In this document: piece by piece, positions 18,129 to 25,720 of the stretch
Position numbering within the stretch: the first letter of the stretch is position 1
How the letters are laid out: every line of letters begins with the position of its first letter
DNA from: Planctomycetaceae bacterium
GTDB taxonomy: Bacteria > Planctomycetota > UBA1135 > GCA-002686595
Assembly (NCBI GenBank): GCA_011525785.1
Contig: WYBT01000017.1
Coordinates: 1-64,000 of the forward strand
Length of the DNA stretch: 64,000 bases
Reading direction: 5' to 3'
Notes under the pieces: model-generated
The model's input: the letters and a program-made list of their open reading frames with translations, nothing else
What the model was told of the DNA's origin: nothing
The model's database searches: none
Program-made: the position numbers and the translations under genes

Positions 18129-18836
18129 GTGCGCGCCGAACACCAAGACCACTCCGCCGGAACAACAAAGCGCGCGTCGCCCCCGCGCAGGAGCGGCGGC
18201 CTGCTGCGAGCGCTGCGGCTCATCGCGAGCGTCGTTGCGGCCGTCGTCGTCATCCTCGCCTGGGCCGGATGCGAACTCACCGGTCGCGTGCGTCACAAAG
18301 AGGAACTCGAACACGTCGATGCGTCGCCGGGGCCGGCGCGCGAACTGGGCCCGCCCGAGTTCCAGTTCGAGGATCACACCTGCGGGCTCCACGCGCTGCG
18401 CATCGTGTACAGGGCCCACGGACTCGATCCCGACGCCGAGCGACTGCGCGAGCGGCTCGGTGTCGACACGCCCGCGGTGCCCAAGGCGCCGACGACGACT
18501 GGCACGCTGCACCCCGACCTCCTGCGCGTTCTCGCGCAGGATCACTTCGACTCGAGCTTCATCGATCCCGACCAAGAGGGCGTGGCGGCGCGATTCGAGG
18601 CGCTGCTGGCGTCGGCTAGCGGCAGTGCTCCCGCGGTGCTGCTCCTGATCGATCTGGGAAACGCGGCGCTGCACTGGGTCGCGGCAGCGCGAAGCGAGCG
18701 CGCTGGACACGTGCGCGTCTGGGACTCGCTCGTGCGCGAGCCCTACGACGAGCCGCTGGAGAGCTACGTGCGCGAGCGTGTCGTGTCGGTCGTGACGGTG
18801 ACCCCGAACGCGCGGCTCGACGTCCGGCCGCTCTAG
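18129..18836 (+). CDS. membrane-anchored C39-like (papain-fold) protein
   Basis: A 235-residue protein with one N-terminal transmembrane anchor (about residues 28-47) and a C39-like domain outside the membrane. The expected catalytic residues are present: Cys85 in DHTCGLHAL, His182 in ALHWVAA, and Asp199 in RVWDSL. C39 and C39-like proteins cleave leader peptides of bacteriocins or other small substrates. No ABC transporter or precursor peptide lies beside it, so the substrate is unknown. The start GTG 18129 is uncertain because no clear ribosome site is seen. The cupin gene follows 112 bases downstream. Confidence 0.68.
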   Translation: MRAEHQDHSAGTTKRASPPRRSGGLLRALRLIASVVAAVVVILAWAGCELTGRVRHKEELEHVDASPGPARELGPPEFQFEDHTCGLHALRIVYRAHGLDPDAERLRERLGVDTPAVPKAPTTTGTLHPDLLRVLAQDHFDSSFIDPDQEGVAARFEALLASASGSAPAVLLLIDLGNAALHWVAAARSERAGHVRVWDSLVREPYDEPLESYVRERVVSVVTVTPNARLDVRPL

Positions 18837-18948
18837 CCCCTGTACTCAGCGGGCCTGGCCGAGATGTGGCGCGTCAAGCGCCGCATGGACGCGCGAGCGG
18901 CGTTGCGCTCGTCGTCGCGCTGAGCCACGTGAGTTACGCTGCGCCGGC

Positions 18949-19311
18949 ATGGAAGCGCTCTCGCTGAACGAGAAGTTCGCGCTCATCCGCGAGCACTGGC
19001 GTCCCAAGGTCGTGGCGCAGCTCAACGGCCAGGAGCTCAAACTGGTGAAGTTCCAGGGCGAGTTCCCCTGGCATCGCCACGAGCGCGAGGACGAGCTGTT
19101 CCTGGTCTGGAGCGGCCGGATGAGGCTCGAATTCCGCGGCCAAACCGTCGAACTGGGCCCGGGCGAACTGTGCGTCGTGCCGCGCGGCGTCGAGCACCGC
19201 ACCTGCGCCGACGAAGAAGCCCAGGTGCTGATCTTCGAACCCGAGGCGACCCGCAACACCGGCGACATCGTCGACGAACGCTTCACGGCGCCGAACGGCG
19301 TCAAGATCTGA
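18949..19311 (+). CDS. small cupin-domain protein
   Basis: A single-domain cupin of 120 residues. Cupin motif 1 is FPWHRHEREDELFLVWSG (His-x-His...Glu metal ligands, about residues 41-58). Motif 2 is PGELCVVPRGVEHR with the final His. Small cupins of this type act as mannose-isomerase-like or sugar-nucleotide-sensing proteins or are uncharacterised. The sequence gives no substrate. It is followed by a 77-base gap and the convergent STAS/GHKL gene. Confidence 0.85.
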   Translation: MEALSLNEKFALIREHWRPKVVAQLNGQELKLVKFQGEFPWHRHEREDELFLVWSGRMRLEFRGQTVELGPGELCVVPRGVEHRTCADEEAQVLIFEPEATRNTGDIVDERFTAPNGVKI

Positions 19312-19388
19312 GCGCGGGCGTCGCTCGCCGTCGCTGGCGGCTCACGAACGGATTCGAGCGCGCCACGGGGTGGCCCGCGACCGGAACA

Positions 19389-20690
19389 TCAGATGATCTG
19401 GCGATAACTGGCGTACGCGGCGACGGCCTTGACGACCTCGCGAGCAGTGGGCGTGCAGCCGCGAAACGACAAGCGCAAGAGGCTGCCGGGGATGACGAAC
19501 GTCTCGTAGAGAAGCGCGTGGACGAACGACTGCGTCGGCGCGCGGACACCACTGAAGTCGAGAAGTGTGGGCTCGCCAGCCAAGACGCGCGGCTTGATCT
19601 GCTCGGATCGAACGCGCTCGGCTTCGCCAACATCCTCGTCGAAGTCGAGCACCTTGAGGATCAGGCAACCTTCAGGGAGCTCGACGTCTTCACTGACGAA
19701 GTCGACGCCCGACGGCCCAGGCATGCGGCGCGCCTCGTCGGCGAGGCCCTGCCAAAGCCGAGTGATCCCGGCGAAGTCCGCGACGCCGTCGACGGGGAAG
19801 TCGACGACGACTGCCGCGCCGAGCCAGGGCTCGATCGTCCGATAGACCTTGGCGGGAGTCGTGGGCTCGGATTGCCACACGCTGTCCAAGTCACCGCGGA
19901 CGCCGAGCAGCGCGCGCCCCGACGCGAGCCAGAAGCTGCCTCCGGCGCGCCAAGCGATCTCCTTGCAGGTGAAGAGCCCGAGCCCTGCGTTGCGCAGCGA
20001 GTCGCCGTACGGTCCCGCCGGCGCCGCGCCGGAGGAGTGCGGCAGCACGCCCAGTCGTAGTGCGTCCATGTCGTTGCGCAACTCGGGATAACGGTTGTGC
20101 AGCGCGGACTTCAAGCCCTGTCCGACGTCGACGATGGCGACCTGGAGCGCCTTGCGTTCTGGAAAATGCTGCGCGATCGCGACGCCTCCGATGGCGGAGC
20201 CCGAGTGCTGGATCACGTTGCGCGACAGCTCGGTCATGGCCCACTTGAGCGCGTCGGCGGCTTCCTCGCAGTGCGCCAGCGCCAGGCGCGCCGCGCTGCG
20301 ACGAAAAGCCGCGATGTCGCGCTCGTCCCGCACGACGTGCAGGCCTGTGTTCTGATGAGAGTCGGACCACTTGGCGGCAGCGGAGGCCGACGATCCATGC
20401 AGGATCAGGTCACGCAGTCCCATCGCTTCCGAGTAGAGGTTGGCCGGGTTGGCAGGATCGAGGATGACGTCGACATGCGTTCCGCTCTGACGCATCTGCG
20501 CTCCGTACGCGGCGAACATGGCCAGCGCCCAGGGCTCCATGAACGAGACACGGGAGAAGTCGAGTTCGACGCGCGTTCGCCCGCGCGGCAGCCGCCAGAA
20601 CCACTCCCAGGTCACGAGCCGACTGCGCATGTCCGTCGCGCGACCGTTCCAGTCGAGCCGCGGCACGTCGATCCTCAGCGTGTCAGCCAT
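19389..20690 (-). CDS. tri-domain STAS-like / GHKL ATPase / DUF4325-like protein
   Basis: A 433-residue protein. Residues about 38-98 look STAS-like (RVELDFSRVSFMEPWAL). Residues about 130-265 are a GHKL ATPase: N-box TELSRNVIQHS (E154, N158), G1 box DVGQGL (188-193), and G2 box RNAGLGLF (233-240). The C-terminal 345-425 segment (ILKVLDFDEDVGEAERVRS, TLLDFSGVRAPTQSFVHALL) resembles the STAS-like DUF4325 domain, which usually partners a GHKL ATPase encoded beside it. There is no phospho-accepting His, so it is not a classical kinase; an anti-sigma-type or signalling ATPase is likely. It starts 31 bases after the top6A stop on the same strand, suggesting one transcript. Confidence 0.8.
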   Translation of the reverse strand: MADTLRIDVPRLDWNGRATDMRSRLVTWEWFWRLPRGRTRVELDFSRVSFMEPWALAMFAAYGAQMRQSGTHVDVILDPANPANLYSEAMGLRDLILHGSSASAAAKWSDSHQNTGLHVVRDERDIAAFRRSAARLALAHCEEAADALKWAMTELSRNVIQHSGSAIGGVAIAQHFPERKALQVAIVDVGQGLKSALHNRYPELRNDMDALRLGVLPHSSGAAPAGPYGDSLRNAGLGLFTCKEIAWRAGGSFWLASGRALLGVRGDLDSVWQSEPTTPAKVYRTIEPWLGAAVVVDFPVDGVADFAGITRLWQGLADEARRMPGPSGVDFVSEDVELPEGCLILKVLDFDEDVGEAERVRSEQIKPRVLAGEPTLLDFSGVRAPTQSFVHALLYETFVIPGSLLRLSFRGCTPTAREVVKAVAAYASYRQII

Positions 20691-20721
20691 GGTCGGAAGG
20701 CAGATTCGAAATCGACCAACG

Positions 20722-21879
20722 CTACGGCAGGAAGCTCTTGCGGTTGTCGAGCTTGCGGGGCAGGTACTCTTCGATCACGTAGTTGAGGCCCCACTTGGCG
20801 AGCGCCTGCTGCTCGGCGCGCACGCCCATCTTGAGCATCTGCTCGATGGCCTTGATCCAGGGCTTGTGCGCCATGAAGAACGGGTCGTTCTTGAGCGCGT
20901 CCTTGGCGCGTTTGATGTCGACCTCCTGCAGCTTGTGCGTCGCGTCCTGCAGCTTGAAGTCGATGATGTCCTGCGGCGTGACGCCCAGGTACTGCGCCTG
21001 CGGCACGCAGAAGAAGCGGTTGATGTGCGCGGCGTTGCCCGAGCCCACCTTGAGCGTGCGGTAGATGTTGGCGATGCCGTACGGGTCGCAGTCGACGAAG
21101 GCGTAGACCGGGATCTTCTTGTCGTCGGCGAGGCGGCGTACGAAGCGCCGCGTGGCGCGCGTGGGCACGCCGGAGGTCTCGACCAGGATGCAGTTGGCGG
21201 TCTTCCAGAACTTGTGATTGTTGAGGCGCTGGAACATGCCTCCGGTCTCGATGGCGAGGATGAACTTCGCCTTGGTCTCGAACTTCAGGTGCTCGACCGA
21301 GTGGGGGACCGTGTAGGAGCCCGAGCCGAAGTTGGTGCAGTCGATCTCGATCGGCCGGCCGGTCTCGCTGTCGAGGTCGATCACGGTCAGGTTGCCCGCG
21401 ATCGAGCCGCCGTGCTCCTCGGGGTAGTAGCGCAACTGCTCGCGCGCCAGACCGTCGAGGGACGCCAGCGCCTCGATGTCGTCGAGCACCGTGTCGGACT
21501 CGGGCTGGTCGTTGAACTTCGCTTCGCCCCAGTTCTTCGAGACGTAGTAGGCCTCACGCTTGGTGGCGAAGTCGTTGTTCTCGATCATCTCCTTGGAGAT
21601 CGACATCAAGCGCAACGTCTGCGCGAAGCTCTTGACCGTGCTCACGGTCAGCGCGCGCGCCTTGCGGTTCTTGCCGAGCTCGAAGTACCCGACCTTCGCG
21701 TCGTAGGAGACGTTGCCCAGGCTGCGCTCGGGGAAGCGCAGCTCGGGCAGCACGCGCTTGTCGATCGAGCTGCGCACGCGCTCGGCGGTGGACAGGATCA
21801 GCTTGAGCGTCTTCTTGTCGTTCTCGTCGAGCGCCCGCGCCGCGCGCGTGACGCTCTTCTTCTTCTTTTCGTCGGCCAT
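20722..21879 (-). CDS. top6A: DNA topoisomerase VI subunit A (Spo11-like)
   Basis: DNA-cutting subunit of type IIB topoisomerase; 385 residues. The winged-helix catalytic region has the tyrosine motif TKREAYYVSKNW (Tyr111/Tyr112, one being the nucleophile). The Toprim domain shows Glu211 in LAIETGG and Asp263/Asp265 in FVDCDPYGIANIYRTLK. Between them are GNLTVIDLDS and the conserved FGSGSYTVPH. The N-terminus is Lys-rich. Topoisomerase VI is an archaeal and plant enzyme found only sporadically in bacteria. The B subunit is encoded at 26632-28368 on the same strand, about 4.7 kb upstream of this gene, with other genes between, so the subunits are not in one operon. Confidence 0.95.
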   Translation of the reverse strand: MADEKKKKSVTRAARALDENDKKTLKLILSTAERVRSSIDKRVLPELRFPERSLGNVSYDAKVGYFELGKNRKARALTVSTVKSFAQTLRLMSISKEMIENNDFATKREAYYVSKNWGEAKFNDQPESDTVLDDIEALASLDGLAREQLRYYPEEHGGSIAGNLTVIDLDSETGRPIEIDCTNFGSGSYTVPHSVEHLKFETKAKFILAIETGGMFQRLNNHKFWKTANCILVETSGVPTRATRRFVRRLADDKKIPVYAFVDCDPYGIANIYRTLKVGSGNAAHINRFFCVPQAQYLGVTPQDIIDFKLQDATHKLQEVDIKRAKDALKNDPFFMAHKPWIKAIEQMLKMGVRAEQQALAKWGLNYVIEEYLPRKLDNRKSFLP

Positions 21880-21934
21880 GCGTCGCTTCTACCAAGCCCC
21901 GCGGCCGCTTTCCACGCGCGCACGCGCCTGCCGG

Positions 21935-22555
21935 CTACTTGCGCCGCGAGTACTCGAACTCGAGCACCTTGGTGTTCGTTTCGCCGATCATCATGTCGTG
22001 CACTTCGAGCACGAACTTGTCCTGGCCGAAGCCGCGGTAGACGTACTTGACCTGCTTGTCCTGCTCGGGCGTCATCGGCTCGTCGATCGTGCCCCACAGG
22101 ATCAGGTTGTCGCCGGACTTGTCGAAGTGCCCGAACGCGCCGTTGATGCAGGTCTGCAGACTGTCGAAGCGCGTCGAGACGTAGCGCTCCTTGAAGTTGT
22201 CGTAGCCGAGCACCGTGACGCCCTTCGTCGGGTGCCCCATCATCGACATCGACCAGGTCTCCTGCAGCCACTTGCCCTCGGCGAACCACACGAACTCGGC
22301 CGTGCCCTTCTCCTCCGAGGGCGGCATGCCGGGCGCCATCCACATGCGCATCGTCATGTCGTACTTGCCGAGGATCTCGGACAGCCGCGCGTGCGCCGGG
22401 CCGGGCTGCATGGTCGCCATCCAGCGCGCCATGCCCCCGTCTGCGTCCTTGGGCGTGGGGTGGGTGAAGCGCTTGGACTTGGCTTCCTGGGCCCACAGCG
22501 CTCCGGCGCTCAGGGTTGCGAGGGACAGGACGGCGATCGTGAGCGCGGTGTTCAT
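21935..22555 (-). CDS. exported DUF1579 family protein
   Basis: A 206-residue protein with a signal peptide (MNTALTIAVLSLATLSAGAL, cleavage after LWAQ). The body matches the DUF1579 pattern: ARLSEILGKYDMTMRMWMAP, a FVWFAEGKWLQETWSM block, LGYDNFKERYVSTRFDS, and ILWGTIDEP. The biochemical role of this family is unknown. The ATG at 22555 overlaps the stop of the M56 peptidase gene (ATGA), so it is the third gene of the BlaI-M56-DUF1579 operon and probably under BlaI control. Confidence 0.85.
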   Translation of the reverse strand: MNTALTIAVLSLATLSAGALWAQEAKSKRFTHPTPKDADGGMARWMATMQPGPAHARLSEILGKYDMTMRMWMAPGMPPSEEKGTAEFVWFAEGKWLQETWSMSMMGHPTKGVTVLGYDNFKERYVSTRFDSLQTCINGAFGHFDKSGDNLILWGTIDEPMTPEQDKQVKYVYRGFGQDKFVLEVHDMMIGETNTKVLEFEYSRRK

Positions 22556-23628
22556 CGGGATTGGGCTGGAGACTGGGTTTCCGCCGCGAGCACCAGCGCC
22601 GCGGCTTGGAGGGTGAAGCAGCTCTGCAACTCGCCCCGTTGCTCGGCGGCGAGGACGGCGAGCGCCTGCTCGCGCAACGACGGCGCACTCGGCGCCATCG
22701 GGAGCACGCAGGCGGCGACGAGCGCGGTGAGCAACGCGCTCGCGCAGCGCACGGCGAGAGCGGGCGGCGTCGCGGATCGCTCGAGCTGCTCGAGCCGCGC
22801 GAGGATCAGCGCGCGCGGGCCGAGGAAGGCGCGCAGTTCGCGCGGGGCCGCCGCGCTCGGCGCGAGCCACTCGCTCGCGGCGTCGAGAAGGGTCTGGCGG
22901 TAGTCGCGCGCGCGTCGTCCGAGCGCTGCGGCGACCGCGCGGTCGCAGGCGAGTTCGCTGAGCGCGTGCAGGCGACTGGCGGCCTGCCACACGAGCGGGT
23001 TGAACCAGAACAGCGCGCAGGCGAGCGACGCGAGCTCGTCCTTCCACAGGTCGCGGCGGCGCACGTGTATCAGCTCGTGGAGCAGCGCGTGTTCGTCTGC
23101 GGCGCGCGGCCGGCGTCGCAGTGAGTTGGCCGGCAGCAGCAGCGTGGGGCGGAGCACTCCGACGACGGCCGCGCCTCGCAGGCCGGGCAGCGCGGCGACG
23201 CGCGGCGTCCTGCGGACGCGTGCGAGTTGTCGCGCACGCTCGAGTGCGGCGCACCAAGCGGGCGGCAAGTCGACCAACTCGAGCGCGCCCACCACGCGAT
23301 GGCGTCGCACGGCTCGCGCGAGCACCACGAACATTGCTCCAGCGGCCCATGCGATCGCGAGTGCGCCCAGCGCACCTGCATGCGGAGTCGCGCGCGCGGC
23401 CGCGAGCGCGGAGTCGCCGACCTCGGTCGTGACGCTCCAGGGCGAGGACAACTCCAGCGGCAAAGCCAGCCGCGCCAGTGCGAGCCACCACAGGCAGGCG
23501 AGCAACGGCGGCCAGGCGACGCGGCGCAGCAGCCGATCGACGATCCACACTGCGCCGAGCAGTGCGCTCGCCTGCAGCGTCGCCGTGACGATCCAGGCCC
23601 ACCAGCTCGCGAGCAGTTCAGCGGCCAC
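22552..23628 (-). CDS. M56 family membrane metallopeptidase (BlaR1/MecR1-like), no penicillin-sensor domain
   Basis: A 358-residue membrane protein. Four hydrophobic segments and the gluzincin motif LLHELIHVRRRDLW (HELIH at residues 184-188) sit in the arrangement of BlaR1 and MecR1 signal transducers. The downstream LACALFWFNPLVW and ELACDRAVA segments fit M56. BlaR1 proper is near 590 residues with a C-terminal penicillin-binding sensor; here the protein ends about 100 residues after the peptidase. Starts GTG 23628 and overlaps the blaI-like stop by 11 bases. It probably inactivates the adjacent repressor on an unknown signal. Confidence 0.9.
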   Translation of the reverse strand: MAAELLASWWAWIVTATLQASALLGAVWIVDRLLRRVAWPPLLACLWWLALARLALPLELSSPWSVTTEVGDSALAAARATPHAGALGALAIAWAAGAMFVVLARAVRRHRVVGALELVDLPPAWCAALERARQLARVRRTPRVAALPGLRGAAVVGVLRPTLLLPANSLRRRPRAADEHALLHELIHVRRRDLWKDELASLACALFWFNPLVWQAASRLHALSELACDRAVAAALGRRARDYRQTLLDAASEWLAPSAAAPRELRAFLGPRALILARLEQLERSATPPALAVRCASALLTALVAACVLPMAPSAPSLREQALAVLAAEQRGELQSCFTLQAAALVLAAETQSPAQSR

Positions 23629-24022
23629 GGCGCTTCTTCCCCGTCTCGCTCGCGCGCAGCTTCCGCTCGAGCTCGGCGCGATCGCTCGCGCTCAAGTGCT
23701 CTTCCTCGGCTAGGTGTGCGAGCAACGGCCCGGACGCGCCCTCGAAGACACGTTCGATCATCGAGCGCAGCGCGGAGCGCTGCGTCTCGTCGCGCTCGAT
23801 CAGCGGCTCGTATTGCGCGGCGTTGCCCAGCGCGCGCGACCGCACGAAGCCCTTTTCCTCCATGCGGGTGAGCATGGTTTTGAGCGTGGTGTAGGCCCAC
23901 CCCTCGTTGCTCAGGTCCTCGAGCAGCTCACGTGAGGTGGCCTTGCGGCGCTTCCACAGGGCGTGAAGCACCTTCCACTCGGCGTCGCTGGGTTGTTGGT
24001 CGTTGCGCGGCACGCGGCCCAT
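23618..24022 (-). CDS. blaI: BlaI/MecI/CopY-family transcriptional repressor
   Basis: A 134-residue penicillinase-repressor-family regulator. The winged helix is seen in QQPSDAEWKVLHALWKRR, ELLEDLSNEGWAYTTLKTML and MEEKGFVRSRALGNAAQY. The C-terminal helices (ALRSMIERVFEGASGPLLAHL) form the dimer part. ATG 24022 is chosen by comparison with the family, whose members begin close to the PSDAEW motif. It directly abuts the 20-bp palindrome at 24023-24042, so the leader is extremely short or absent; GTG at codon 4 is the alternative start. First gene of a three-gene operon, likely autoregulated. No beta-lactamase gene is nearby. Confidence 0.92.
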   Translation of the reverse strand: MGRVPRNDQQPSDAEWKVLHALWKRRKATSRELLEDLSNEGWAYTTLKTMLTRMEEKGFVRSRALGNAAQYEPLIERDETQRSALRSMIERVFEGASGPLLAHLAEEEHLSASDRAELERKLRASETGKKRRGR

Positions 24023-24048
24023 GCTACTACACGTGTAGTAGCTGTCAA
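24023..24048 (-). promoter_or_regulatory. BlaI-type operator and overlapping promoter
   Basis: 24023-24042 is a perfect 20-bp palindrome with half-site GCTACTACAC. It contains the BlaI/MecI operator core TACTACA...TGTAGTA. Reading on the minus strand, TTGACA (24048-24043) lies directly upstream, with TAGCAT 16 bases further as a weak -10. A repressor bound here would cover the promoter and the start codon. Confidence 0.88.
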
Positions 24049-24162
24049 GCCCCTCGCGGGGTTCGGATCCACACTCAACTCGTCCCGGTTGCCGCCTCCC
24101 CGGCCCACTTGCGACAGCGCGCAACGTGGGTTCGGATTCCGCGCCGGAGGAACCGCACTTTG

Positions 24163-24645
24163 ATGCCCCGCGAACTCGCCACGCTCCAACGTCGACTGCT
24201 CGCCTTTGTCCAGACCCTGCCGGGCGCGTGGCTCGATCACCCTTGGGGTGAGGTCGTCGCCAAGGTCGGGGCCAAGGTCTTCGTGTTCGGCCTGGGGAGC
24301 GCGGAGGAGACGGCTGCGCACAGGCCGCCCGGCATCGCTGTCAAGCTCACAGACTCCCACGCTGCAGTTTCGAAGCGCTCGTTTGCGACGCCCACAGGCT
24401 ACGGCCTCGGGAAGAGCGGCTGGTTGACGCTGCGCTTCGATCTCGAAGAGTCGCCGCGCGAAGCCGAGCTCGAGTCCTGGATCGAGGAGAGCTACCGACT
24501 GATCGCACCGAAGAAGCTGCTGGCGCAGCTCGGCGAGCCGGCGTCGCACCTCGCTCGCGCGAACTCGCCGCGCTCGACTCGCCAGCGCGCCGTTACGCGC
24601 AAGAGCGAGCCACGTTCCGGACGCCGCGGCCCGCGGAATCGATAG
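24163..24645 (+). CDS. MmcQ/YjbR family protein
   Basis: A 160-residue protein with the CyaY-like MmcQ/YjbR fold. Family features are GAWLDHPWGEVVAKVGAKVF near residues 20-39, GIAVKLTDSHAAV, a TPTGYGLGKSGWLTLRF segment, and the C-terminal helix WIEESYRLIAPKKLLAQL. These proteins are assumed to bind DNA but have no firm function. A basic tail of about 25 residues is added. Start 24163 has GGAGGA about 12 bases upstream. It is divergent from the BlaI operon, and the operator is 120 bases away. Confidence 0.88.
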   Translation: MPRELATLQRRLLAFVQTLPGAWLDHPWGEVVAKVGAKVFVFGLGSAEETAAHRPPGIAVKLTDSHAAVSKRSFATPTGYGLGKSGWLTLRFDLEESPREAELESWIEESYRLIAPKKLLAQLGEPASHLARANSPRSTRQRAVTRKSEPRSGRRGPRNR

Positions 24646-24668
24646 CTTGCTCGTCGGAGGGCTCGACC

Positions 24669-25024
24669 TTGCGCGCCCGCTCGACCTTGCGATCGTCGGG
24701 AGCGACGCCTGCGGCGCACCCGACCTTCGCGCCCATCGGCAAGCACTGGATGTCGCTTGCCGATCAGAGCGCGCGGTCCCTGCGTTGCTTCGTGGAGAGC
24801 TTCGAGTTCCCGCACTTCAACCAGGCGGCCGAGTTCATGGCGCTCGTCTGGAGCACTGCCGTGTGCTGGACCACCACCCAGAGTGGCGCAACGTCTTCAA
24901 CCACGTGGCCGTCTCGCTCACGACCTGGGACGCCAAGCGTCGCGTGACGATCTATGACCTTCACCGGTCGCTGTACATGAACCGGGCGGCCAAGCAGGTG
25001 CTCATGGCTGCGCGCCAGCGGTAG
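24669..25024 (+). pseudogene. frameshifted 4a-hydroxytetrahydrobiopterin (pterin carbinolamine) dehydratase
   Basis: Two frames together make one PCD/DCoH-like protein. The first frame gives FEFPHFNQAAEFMALV up to about 24848. The second frame, one base back, gives LEHCRVLDHHPEWRNVFN and SLTTWDAKRRVTIYDLH to the stop at 25024. Joined, the eight residues between FMALV and HHPEW match the spacing of intact family members. One missing base near 24846-24851 therefore explains the break. It may be a true pseudogene or a sequence error. The TTG start at 24669 is tentative. The intact enzyme recycles the pterin cofactor of aromatic amino-acid hydroxylases. Confidence 0.72.
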
Positions 25025-25057
25025 TCGAGCGCGCGTCGCGAGTTCGACGATCGATTG

Positions 25058-25672
25058 CTAGGACTTGCGCCGGACGGACGAGGTCTTCGCCGCGGCGACG
25101 CCGCGAATGATGATCCGCACCCGCTGGAGCACAGCGCTCGCGAGCGCAGTCTTTCGCCCCGAGGCCACCCAGCGGCCGACTGCGGCGGTCCAGCAGTCCA
25201 TGAAGAGGCTGGCGATCACCGCAGGGCGGAGCGTGCGCGAGAGCTGTCCCTGGCGTTGTCCGTCGCGGACGATCTCCTCCAAAACCTTTCGCACCTGGGC
25301 GCCGCGGCTCTCGTCGTGGGCCAGCATCTGCGGGTCGTGGAGCACCTCGCGATACAGGATCGCGGTCAGCTCGCCATCCTCGCGCAACTGGCTCTCTCCG
25401 GCGCGGAAGAACCAGCCGAGCTGCCCTAGCAGCGGCGCGCCTGCGGGGCGTTCGGCCAGGCGCGCCAGCACGCCGTCGAGCTGCGAGTCGTAGAGCGCGA
25501 GCAGCAGCGCGCGCTTGCCCGCGAAGCGGTTGAAGACCGTCGCGCGTGAAACGCCGGCATCGGCTGCGATCGAGTCGACCGTCGTCTCGTCGTAGCCGTC
25601 GCGCACGAAGCGTGAAGCAGCGGCCTGGAGGATCGCGTCGCGACGGCGGGCGTGGCTGGACGGCTCGGTCAT
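25058..25672 (-). CDS. TetR/AcrR family transcriptional regulator
   Basis: A 204-residue repressor. The N-terminal helix-turn-helix is SHARRRDAILQAAASRFVRD followed by TVDSIAADAGVSRATVFNRF and KRALLLALYD (residues about 7-60). The remaining helical domain has no assignable ligand. ATG 25672 sits beside an extended palindrome (25689-25717) that separates it from the divergent CPBP membrane-protease gene. Regulation of both genes by this repressor is the simplest reading. Confidence 0.92.
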   Translation of the reverse strand: MTEPSSHARRRDAILQAAASRFVRDGYDETTVDSIAADAGVSRATVFNRFAGKRALLLALYDSQLDGVLARLAERPAGAPLLGQLGWFFRAGESQLREDGELTAILYREVLHDPQMLAHDESRGAQVRKVLEEIVRDGQRQGQLSRTLRPAVIASLFMDCWTAAVGRWVASGRKTALASAVLQRVRIIIRGVAAAKTSSVRRKS

Positions 25673-25688
25673 GGGGGTGCGTGGCTCT

Positions 25689-25717
25689 GGACGCAAGTCT
25701 AATTTAGACTTGAGTCC
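25689..25717. promoter_or_regulatory. TetR-type operator between divergent genes
   Basis: The inner arms CAAGTCTA (25694-25701) and TAGACTTG (25705-25712) flank ATT. One mismatched base and outer arms GGAC/GTCC extend it to 29 bp. It lies 16 bases from the TetR start and three bases before the CPBP start codon, so it covers the control region of both genes. Confidence 0.85.
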
Positions 25718-25720
25718 AAC

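Noticed and set aside
22552..24048. Beta-lactam resistance operon
   Set aside because: The M56 protein lacks a penicillin-binding sensor and no beta-lactamase or PBP2a gene is present; only the regulatory parts match.
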